Shown here: positions 52,430 through 59,579 of the stretch, piece by piece
How positions within the stretch are numbered: position 1 is the first letter of the stretch
Layout: each line of letters opens with the position of its first letter
From: Natrialba hulunbeirensis JCM 10989
GTDB lineage: Archaea > Halobacteriota > Halobacteria > Halobacteriales > Natrialbaceae
NCBI RefSeq assembly: GCF_000337575.1
Contig: NZ_AOIM01000013.1
Span: 62,001 to 126,000 of the forward strand
Reading direction: 5' to 3'
DNA: 64,000 bases
The notes under the pieces: model-generated
The model's database searches: none
Seen by the model: the letters and a program-made list of their open reading frames with translations, nothing else
What the model was told of the DNA's origin: nothing
Made by a program: the position numbers and the translations under genes

Positions 52430-53473
52430 ATGGAACGAACGGGCACGATTCTTTGCGGCCGCGAGTTCACTCCCGTCGAGGGGCGACTCATCATCGACGA
52501 ACAGGGGCGAATCGAGGCTATCGAGGAGGAATCCGTCGACTCCACTGATATCATCCTCCCGGCGTTCGTCAACGCCCACACCCACATCGGCGACTCCATC
52601 GCCAAGGAGGCCGGTGGCGGTCTCTCGCTCGAGGAACTCGTCGCTCCACCCGACGGCCTGAAACACCGCCTGCTCCGGGCCGCCTCGCGCGAGGAACTCG
52701 TCGCCGCGATGACCACCTCACTCGAGTTCATGCACCGAAGCGGGACCGCGGCCTGTCTCGATTTCCGCGAGGGAGACGTAGCGGGCGTGGAGATGCTCCG
52801 AGAGGCAGCCACTGCCGCAGATGGAGCCGTCGACGCGCTCGCGTTCGCTCGCGGCTCCATCGACGCAATGCACGCCGGGGACGGCTTCGGCGCGAGCGGT
52901 GCCAACGACGCCGAGTTCGGCGAGGAGCGGACGGCGACTCGTGAGGCGGACAAACCCTTTGGCATCCACGCGGGAGAGGTCGACGCGAGCGACATCGATC
53001 CAGCGCTCGATCTGGAGCCCGATTTCCTCGTTCACATGGTCCACCCCGAACCGGACCATCTCGACCGGATCGACGAACAGAACGTGCCGATCGCCGTCTG
53101 TCCGCGCTCGAATCTGGTTACTGGCGTCGGACTCTCTCCATACACTGCACTCGCCGAGCGGACGACGCTCGCGCTCGGCACCGACAACGTCATGTTGAAC
53201 TCGCCGTCGATGTTCCGCGAAATGGCGTTCCTCGCCAAGCTCTCCGACCTCTCCGCGACCGAAATTCTGCGGATGGCGACGATCAACGGAGCCGAGATCG
53301 CCGGCCTCGACTACGGCGTGATCGAACCCGGTCGAGAGGCACGCCTGCAGGTCCTGGATGGCGACTCCGCCAACCTCCAGGGAGCACAGGACCTCGTCCG
53401 CGCCGTCGTGCGACGGGCCGGCGTCGACGACGTACGCGAGGTCAGCACGGATACGACGCCCTCCGCAGAGTAA
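52430..53473 (+). CDS. amidohydrolase family protein
   Basis: A 347-residue metal-dependent hydrolase of the cytosine/guanine deaminase (ATZ/TRZ) branch: FVNAHTHIGDSIA (HxH), FGIHAGEVD (His), HMVHPEPDHLDRI (His), and GTDNVMLNSPSM (catalytic Asp). Probably deaminates or hydrolyses a heterocyclic ring; substrate unknown. Shorter than most members (about 400 aa). Confidence 0.88.
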   Translation: MERTGTILCGREFTPVEGRLIIDEQGRIEAIEEESVDSTDIILPAFVNAHTHIGDSIAKEAGGGLSLEELVAPPDGLKHRLLRAASREELVAAMTTSLEFMHRSGTAACLDFREGDVAGVEMLREAATAADGAVDALAFARGSIDAMHAGDGFGASGANDAEFGEERTATREADKPFGIHAGEVDASDIDPALDLEPDFLVHMVHPEPDHLDRIDEQNVPIAVCPRSNLVTGVGLSPYTALAERTTLALGTDNVMLNSPSMFREMAFLAKLSDLSATEILRMATINGAEIAGLDYGVIEPGREARLQVLDGDSANLQGAQDLVRAVVRRAGVDDVREVSTDTTPSAE

Positions 53474-53558
53474 CCTATCCCGACTTCAGACGGATTGAGG
53501 GTCACGATTTTCACGAAAACGTTCTTATAGCAGCCATGCCATATACTATCATAGCACA

Positions 53559-54035
53559 ATGTACGACTGTATCCTCGTTCCGACGGACGGCTCCGCCGAG
53601 GGCGAACGCGCACTCGAGTACGCGTTCGACCTGGCGCGCGCCCACGATGCGACGATCAGGGCGCTGTACGTCGTGAACGTCAGCGGGTACGGGGGGTTGC
53701 CGATGGAGACTGCCTGGGATGGGATTAGCAACGCGTTGCGCGACGAGGGTGAGGCGGCGGTCGAGCGGGTCAGGGAACTCGCGCCGGACGATATCGAGGT
53801 CGAAACGGCGATACTCGAGGGGTCGCCGAGTCGGGTGATCGTCGAGGAAGCGAGGCCGTCGACGTGTGATCTGGTTGTGATGGGAACCCACGGACGAGGT
53901 GGGATCGACCGATTGCTTCTCGGCAGTGTGACCGAACGCGTGGTTCGGCAGGCACCGGTACCGGTGCTGACGGTGCAGGTCGATCCACCGGAGGTACCAG
54001 AGCAGCCTGGTGAGTCGCAGGTTGCAGTAGAATAG
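53559..54035 (+). CDS. universal stress protein UspA family
   Basis: A 158-residue Usp domain with CILVPTDGSAEGERAL and ATP loop GTHGRGGIDRLLLGSVTERVVRQAPVPV. It is the ATP-binding type. A cttatag TATA element lies 29-35 nt before the ATG. Independent of the UspA at 12.8 kb, with which it shares modest identity. Confidence 0.92.
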   Translation: MYDCILVPTDGSAEGERALEYAFDLARAHDATIRALYVVNVSGYGGLPMETAWDGISNALRDEGEAAVERVRELAPDDIEVETAILEGSPSRVIVEEARPSTCDLVVMGTHGRGGIDRLLLGSVTERVVRQAPVPVLTVQVDPPEVPEQPGESQVAVE

Positions 54036-54071
54036 TGACAGAGCCAGTCGCGAGACGACGCAGCGACGTTC

Positions 54072-55019
54072 TCAAACCGGTCGTAGATGCTCGCAGTCGC
54101 CAGCAGCGACCGTGTCTCGTTCTCCTGACTCGTCTGATTCGACGACGAGCGCGCCGGAATCCGTAATATCGACTGCCTCACCGACGAGTTCCCCCGATGA
54201 TCGGTCGACACGGACGCGCTGACCGAGCGTGAGCGCGAGGTCACGCCAGGCCGGGACAACGCCGTCGAGGTCGGCCCGCGCAGCGTCGAACTCCTCGAGT
54301 AGCCGCTGGACGAACACGCGCCGGTTGACGTCCTCGCCTGCTTCGTCGCGGATCGTCGTGGCACCCTCGGGCAAGCCGTCTGCATCGAGGTTGGCGTTGA
54401 CGCCGATACCGACGGTGAGCCACTCGACGCGGTCGGTTTCGCCCTCCATCTCGGTGAGGATCCCCGCGAGCTTTCGGTACGCGCCGTCCTCGTCGACGGG
54501 AACGACCACGTCGTTTGGCCACTTGATACGTGCGTCGACACCTGCCTCGCGCGCTGCGTGGGTCGTCGCGACGGCGGCAGCGAGCGTGTAGAGTGGCGCG
54601 CGCGCCGGTGTGATCGCCGGGCGCGTCACGATACTCAGCCAGACGCCACCCGCGGGCGAGGACCACTCACGCTCGAGTCGGCCGCGACCGCCGGTTTGTT
54701 CGTCTGCGAGGACGACCACGTCGGTTGCGCCGTCGATCGCGCGCTCACGCGCTACTGCGTTCGTACTCCCGACTGCGTCGTGGTACTCGACAGTGAAGGG
54801 GGCCTCGAGGCCGAACTCGACTGCGGGACCGCTGTAGGCGTCCGCCGAGACGAGTTCGTACCCCGACGAATTGCTCTCGATTTCGAAGCCAGCCTCACGG
54901 AGCGCGTCGACGTGTTTCCAGACGGCAGCCCGCGAGACGGACAGCGAGTCCGCAAGCTCGGGACCGGAGACGGGGCCGTCAGCAATCGCGTCGAGAATTG
55001 CGCGTCGCGTCTCGTTCAT
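54072..55019 (-). CDS. birA: biotin--[acetyl-CoA carboxylase] ligase BirA with HTH domain
   Basis: The 315-residue protein has an N-terminal winged helix (ILDAIADGPVSGPELADSLSVSRAAVWKHVDALREAG) and a class-2 biotin ligase core: GRGRLEREWSSPAGG (biotinyl-adenylate loop) and IKWPNDVVV. A C-terminal SH3-like domain closes the protein. It biotinylates carboxylase carrier proteins and may repress biotin genes through the HTH. Convergent with UspA. Confidence 0.94.
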   Translation of the reverse strand: MNETRRAILDAIADGPVSGPELADSLSVSRAAVWKHVDALREAGFEIESNSSGYELVSADAYSGPAVEFGLEAPFTVEYHDAVGSTNAVARERAIDGATDVVVLADEQTGGRGRLEREWSSPAGGVWLSIVTRPAITPARAPLYTLAAAVATTHAAREAGVDARIKWPNDVVVPVDEDGAYRKLAGILTEMEGETDRVEWLTVGIGVNANLDADGLPEGATTIRDEAGEDVNRRVFVQRLLEEFDAARADLDGVVPAWRDLALTLGQRVRVDRSSGELVGEAVDITDSGALVVESDESGERDTVAAGDCEHLRPV

Positions 55020-55231
55020 GCGCGAACGCGGGTCGCGCTTGCACTTTAATCAGCAGGATTAGGATTCGAATTGGAACGAGGGAGAGAGCAGGGCGAGCCG
55101 TCTCGCTCCGTCCGCCGCTGTTCATACTGCCGAACAGAAATCAGCGAGAAGTCGGTCGCGAAGTCGTGGCCGTCACCTTCGGGGACGGCCACAGTAGTGC
55201 GCCCGATCTTCGAATAGTTCTGTCGGCAGTA

Positions 55232-56212
55232 TCAGTCCCGAATCTCGCGCAGCTTCTCGCGACCCGGCGCGATGAGTTCGTCGAGGTACGTCGCGAGCGT
55301 CCCCTTCGCGTCGGCTGGATGAAGATCGCCGGACTCGAGATCAGCCGCCAGCGTCTCGTAGTCCTCGTAGGTCAGATCGCCGCCGTACTCCTCGGGGCGC
55401 TCGACGACGATTTCGTCGAAGCGCGGGAAGACGTGGTACTCGAACAGTTCGAGCACGGGATTCTCGAGGTCACCCTCGGGATCACGCGTCGGCGGGCAGA
55501 ACGCCGAGTTGACTTTCTCCTCGAGTTCCTCTGTAGAGTCTTCCATCGAAATGGTGACGCCCTCACTCGAGGACATCTTGCCCTCGCCGCTGGTAAGATC
55601 GGCGACGATGGGCGTGTGCAGTGCCGGTCGTACGTCGTAGCCCAGCTCTGGGAGTTCCTCGCGGGCGAGCATGTGGACCTTGCGCTGGTCCAGGCCGCCG
55701 ACGGCCAGATCGAGGTCGAGGTACTCGATGTCGAGCGTCTGCATCAGCGGGTAGACGACGTGGCTCACCTTCGCGGTCTCGCCGCCCTGAATCTCGGCCA
55801 TCGCGCGCTGGGCGCGATTGAGCGTCGTCGCCAACTCGAGTTCGTGCAGGTCGAGGGTGTACTCCTCGTCGAGCTGGAACTCGGAGCCGTAGACGAACTC
55901 GGTGTTGTCCTCGTCGAGTCCGTAGGCGACGAACTGGGCTTTCATCTGTTCTGCGGTCTCGCGGATCTCCTCGAAGGACCCCTTCCCGTTCAGGTAGGCG
56001 TGGACGTCCGCGAGGAGGACGACGACCTCCATGCCCGCCTCCTGGAGGTCGATGAGTTTGTTCGCGGTGAGCAGGTGCCCGAGGTGGAGCACGCCCGAGG
56101 GCTCGTAGCCGACGTAGGCGCGCGTTCCGTCCGGCTCGTCGGCGAGCTCGCGCACCTCCTCGTCGGTCACGACTTCCTCGGCGTTTCGCGTGATCAGATC
56201 GTACGTCTCCAT
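55232..56212 (-). CDS. tyrS: tyrosyl-tRNA synthetase
   Basis: A 326-residue class I synthetase of the archaeal/eukaryotic TyrRS type, with YEPSGVLHLGHLLTANKL (HIGH-like HLGH), KMSSSEGVTIS (KMSKS) and GGLDQRKVHMLARE. It charges tRNA-Tyr; no C-terminal S4-like domain, as expected for archaea. ATG 56212 is preferred over an in-frame 56233. A cataagc TATA-like element lies about 30 nt upstream. Confidence 0.94.
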   Translation of the reverse strand: METYDLITRNAEEVVTDEEVRELADEPDGTRAYVGYEPSGVLHLGHLLTANKLIDLQEAGMEVVVLLADVHAYLNGKGSFEEIRETAEQMKAQFVAYGLDEDNTEFVYGSEFQLDEEYTLDLHELELATTLNRAQRAMAEIQGGETAKVSHVVYPLMQTLDIEYLDLDLAVGGLDQRKVHMLAREELPELGYDVRPALHTPIVADLTSGEGKMSSSEGVTISMEDSTEELEEKVNSAFCPPTRDPEGDLENPVLELFEYHVFPRFDEIVVERPEEYGGDLTYEDYETLAADLESGDLHPADAKGTLATYLDELIAPGREKLREIRD

Positions 56213-56321
56213 GGCTTGTCTCACCTGAATCAACGAACAGGCTTATGCGTTCTTGAACGATGTTCGCATAGCGGACGGGTCGTGAGTCATGAGGATCGAG
56301 ATTCAACGGCGGCCGGTCCGA

Positions 56322-57599
56322 TCACGAGGCGGACTCGAGGTCCTGCACTTTCTGATCGATCCGGTCGAGGTGCGGTCCCAGCAACTGTTCGGCGGCCGGT
56401 CTATCGCCGACTAGCGCCGTTTCCGCATAGCGGTGGTCGTCTCGCTGTTCGCGAAGCGTTCCGAACACGAGCGATTCGCGGTCGGCGAACAGAAGGCGAC
56501 CGACAGTCTCGTCCTGGACGGAGAGCGTCAGCCATTCGTCGGTCGGTTCCCAGAGGGAAATTGCCGGCGCGTTCTCTCGGACGAGTTCCCGGACGACCGG
56601 ATCAGTCGTCCCGAGATAGACATCGACCCCACGGCGGGAGGCGTCCATAACGCGCGCGAAGCAGCCGGACTCGAGTAGCCGCGGCGAGGTGAAGACCGAG
56701 AACAGTTCCTCCTCAGCTCGCTCGAGGAGCGACTGGCTATACGCCACGATGCCGTCACGACCGTCGATTACTTGGACAGTAGATGATGTCGGCAGGTCGA
56801 TGGTGAGTGGCCAGTCCGTGACTGGCGGGTCAGTCGACAGGTGGGTTCGAAAGTCCTGGTTGAGTACCGAGTGCAGCCAGGAGACACAGAGATTCGGATG
56901 GCCGTTGTAGGCGGCTGTCTCTGTTTCAGGGTCGAAATCGATCAGTCCGGCCTCCGAAAGAGATGGGATGTGGGTGTGGCGAAGGTGTTTGAGAATGGTG
57001 TCGGTGTCGCCGTCTGGTTCTGTCTCTGTCTCTGCCTCTGCTTCTGTCTCTACCTCTGTCTTTGCCTCTGCCGCCGTCTCTGCTTCGATCAGTTCTTTCC
57101 TCACAACGTCGCGTGCGAGCGTTTCGAGGTGAATCGCCTGGAACGAGTGGTTGAGACACGCAAGAACGCGACGCCGTCGAGGGTCACTGAGTGCATCGAA
57201 CAGCGCATCGAGCGACGAGTCCCGTGCCGTCTCCGACGATTCGATCACGTCGATGATCGCAGAATCGCGATATGCGCGGTGGGATGTAAGTGCAATGTCG
57301 CTGTGGTCGCCAGCATCAGCGATGTCGTACTCGATCAGGCCGGCATCGGCCAGAACTGGGAGATGCACGTGATACAGCGAGACCAGCGTTTGTTCGACGG
57401 TGTCGTCCGAGACGTTCGGGCGCGGTAACCCTGCTTCTCTGGACGCGATTCGTGTCGCACAGTCTGTGAGAGACAGCGATGCTGAATCGTGTTCGTACAG
57501 CACACCGAGAAGGTGTCGACGAGGTTCGCGAGCGAGCGCGGAGAAGAGCGAAGCCAACGGACTGTCATCGCCGTTTGTTGTTCCGAGACCATAGTCCAT
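56322..57599 (-). CDS. two-copy winged-helix regulator (DUF7344-like) with repeat linker
   Basis: A 425-residue protein with two similar winged-helix units: residues about 15-95 (LFSALAREPRRHLLGVLYEHD...VLADAGLIEYD) and about 128-245 (LFDALSDPRRRRVLACLNHSF...SLSEAGLIDFD). The second is interrupted by a 25-residue Glu/Ala/Thr repeat (AKTEVETEAEAETETEPD). A C-terminal domain (FTSPRLLESGCFARVMDASRRGV) resembles the sensor half of haloarchaeal regulators. Probably a transcription regulator with unknown ligand. Start ATG 57599. Confidence 0.78.
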   Translation of the reverse strand: MDYGLGTTNGDDSPLASLFSALAREPRRHLLGVLYEHDSASLSLTDCATRIASREAGLPRPNVSDDTVEQTLVSLYHVHLPVLADAGLIEYDIADAGDHSDIALTSHRAYRDSAIIDVIESSETARDSSLDALFDALSDPRRRRVLACLNHSFQAIHLETLARDVVRKELIEAETAAEAKTEVETEAEAETETEPDGDTDTILKHLRHTHIPSLSEAGLIDFDPETETAAYNGHPNLCVSWLHSVLNQDFRTHLSTDPPVTDWPLTIDLPTSSTVQVIDGRDGIVAYSQSLLERAEEELFSVFTSPRLLESGCFARVMDASRRGVDVYLGTTDPVVRELVRENAPAISLWEPTDEWLTLSVQDETVGRLLFADRESLVFGTLREQRDDHRYAETALVGDRPAAEQLLGPHLDRIDQKVQDLESAS

Positions 57600-57843
57600 C
57601 GACAACTGTTCTGTTTGCAACGGCAAAAAATCCTTGAGCAGGCGGCAACCCTGACTGTCCATCTGGCATGACTCGAGTTAGTACAACCGTCTCTGTGACA
57701 GATTTCTGTCCGCAACAGGTCTTTGGAGAACGGATACCTATCAGCGACGCTATCAGCGATGGATTTTGCGGGGAACGAGTCCCTGCTGGCGACGGGTGCC
57801 TGCCGAACACTCATCCCCTTCGAGCGCGTGATTTTGCACCTAT

Positions 57844-58494
57844 ATGGGGTACACAGAGGACTTCGTCAACGCCGTTCGCCGCAGTTTCGTCCCGCAGATA
57901 CACTACCTGTTACAGGGCAGTTTCGACGGCTACGCGGTCAGCCACACCTCTGCCGACGAGTACGCGCTCACCGCCCACTGCTCCGAGGAGACCATCGAGG
58001 AGGTCCTCTCCTCGCTCGGCTTCTCGCGTAATCCAATCGCGGCGCTGAAGGTGCGCGCCGACGGTAACACCTCCGAGGGGTCGTGGGTCTGGCGACCCTC
58101 ACCGCTCTCGTCCTATCAGGTCCACGTCGTCCTGCACGAACTCGAGAACGAGGCCGGCGTCGATGTCTACGCTCACTGGGAGTGCTCGTGGATCCGCCAT
58201 CCGTACAAACACTACGCCACGCACGGCTACGACGCCGAGAAGGGCGTCACCCTCGCCCGCCGCTGGCTCACGAACTACGCAGGCGAGGAACTCGAGGGTC
58301 GCGGCATCGAGTTCGAGATCGACGACTCGCCGGCCCGCCAGGCGAGCGAGTATTTCTCGCTGTCGTACTACCAACTCGAGGAGGCGGTGGCCGGTGTCAG
58401 GTCGCGGTTGCCGCTCGTCGGCGGTGACGGATCACTGACGATCGAACGGGACGAGGAACGTGACGGCGTCTCGCCGCGGATCGTCGATCAGTAG
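57844..58494 (+). CDS. conserved haloarchaeal protein of unknown function
   Basis: A 216-residue soluble protein beginning MGYTEDFVNAVRRSFVPQIHYLLQGSFDGYAVS. No signal peptide or membrane segment. Aromatic-rich strands (GSWVWRPSPLSSYQVHVVLHEL, DVYAHWECSWIRHPYKHY) suggest a compact alpha/beta fold. I cannot assign a family or catalytic residues. It is divergent from the DUF7344-like regulator, 244 bases away. Confidence 0.75.
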   Translation: MGYTEDFVNAVRRSFVPQIHYLLQGSFDGYAVSHTSADEYALTAHCSEETIEEVLSSLGFSRNPIAALKVRADGNTSEGSWVWRPSPLSSYQVHVVLHELENEAGVDVYAHWECSWIRHPYKHYATHGYDAEKGVTLARRWLTNYAGEELEGRGIEFEIDDSPARQASEYFSLSYYQLEEAVAGVRSRLPLVGGDGSLTIERDEERDGVSPRIVDQ

Positions 58495-58712
58495 CGTGTT
58501 CTGTTGTTCTGTTGTCTCTCCGGCCTGAAGTGGCGGTGAGCAGCCTGCTCTGACTCCTCCCCCTGAGTTGCCTCGGGATGGCACTCGTGACGCCCTGGCA
58601 GGTCCGCCTCTCTCGGTGGCGTTGCCTCCGCTGAGTGAGACCGAACGATGGGTGCTGCAATAACTCGAAAACGAGAACAGGGACCACGACAAATCAAGGC
58701 TCGTACTCCCGT

Positions 58713-59489
58713 CTAGACACCGTTTCGGATCCGTTCCTCAGCCGCCGCCAGCGCGTGCTCGCGGTCGAACTCCTCGATAATCGCTACCAGTTCGTCCTCG
58801 CTCGCCGTCGCAAGCTCCTCGGCGTGTGCCGTCATGTTCGGCACCGCTCGGATGATGTTGTCGACGATCGGAACCTCGGCGACCTGTGGCGAGCGCGAGA
58901 GCGGGTTCAGGTCGATCACGATCTCGGTTTTCTCCATCTCCTGGAGAGCTTCTGCACGGTCGCCATCTTCGAGCGGGACGACGACTACGTCCGCCGCATA
59001 AATGCCGTCGGCGTCGACCTTCGCCCGCTGGTGGTCGAGGTTCGGAATACGAGCGTCCGCAGTCAGCCCCTTCACGTCCTCGGCACCGTGCTCTCGCAGA
59101 TGGTCGGCGATCGCCTCGATTCGCTCCGGCGTCCGGTTGAAGAGGTTCACCTCGAGATCGGCGTCCACCGCCTCGGCCAGCTCGACCATCTCCCCAGGCA
59201 CGAGCGCGGCGACGTTCCCGTTGATCGATAATACTGGCTTTTCGGCGAGCAGCAGGTGGGCCGCCGCCGCCCGCTCTGCCGCGTCGGCGCTCGGAATCGT
59301 CTCCTCACCCAGCAGGTAATCGAACGCGCTGCCACGTCCCTCCGCGTGCATCCCCTGCAAGTGCGTAATCCCCTTCTCGACACCGTTCTCGATCCGGTGG
59401 CGGGTAATCAGATCCTGATATCTGGGATGATCCTCCGGAATCTCCTCCTCGTGTTGAACATCTGCCGAGACGGTGTCGTACTCGCTCAC
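58713..59489 (-). CDS. 4-phosphopantoate--beta-alanine ligase (archaeal phosphopantothenate synthetase)
   Basis: A 258-residue protein matching the archaeal PPS family: EIPEDHPRYQDLITRHRIENGVEKGIT, LSINGNVAALVPGEMVELA and PLEDGDRAEALQEMEKTEIVIDLNPLSRSPQ. In archaea PPS joins 4-phosphopantoate and beta-alanine, replacing the bacterial PanC/PanK order. GTG 59489 is chosen because a TATA box lies 22-31 nt before it; the ATG at 59534 would place the promoter inside the gene. It is separated from the pantoate kinase gene by the 978-residue repeat protein. Confidence 0.9.
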   Translation of the reverse strand: MSEYDTVSADVQHEEEIPEDHPRYQDLITRHRIENGVEKGITHLQGMHAEGRGSAFDYLLGEETIPSADAAERAAAAHLLLAEKPVLSINGNVAALVPGEMVELAEAVDADLEVNLFNRTPERIEAIADHLREHGAEDVKGLTADARIPNLDHQRAKVDADGIYAADVVVVPLEDGDRAEALQEMEKTEIVIDLNPLSRSPQVAEVPIVDNIIRAVPNMTAHAEELATASEDELVAIIEEFDREHALAAAEERIRNGV

Positions 59490-59510
59490 GATCGAGTACT
59501 CGAGTGCGTC

Positions 59511-59520
59511 GATAAAAAGG
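59511..59520 (-). promoter_or_regulatory. TATA element deciding the PPS start
   Basis: Minus strand reads cctttttatc, 22-31 nt before GTG 59489. This supports a leaderless start at the GTG rather than the ATG at 59534. Confidence 0.55.
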
Positions 59521-59579
59521 AGACCGATCTGCAAAAAACGGCGTCGGAATCAGTCGTTCGACGCCGTGCTACAGCGCAA

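Noticed and set aside
54998-56650. A 550-codon frame on the plus strand across tyrS
   Set aside because: It is antisense to tyrS, whose HLGH and KMSSS motifs are intact on the minus strand, and it has no recognisable domain.
58495-58712. Relic of a transposase between the unknown conserved gene and PPS
   Set aside because: The translation of short frames is basic and low-complexity and I could not match it to any transposase; base composition alone is insufficient.
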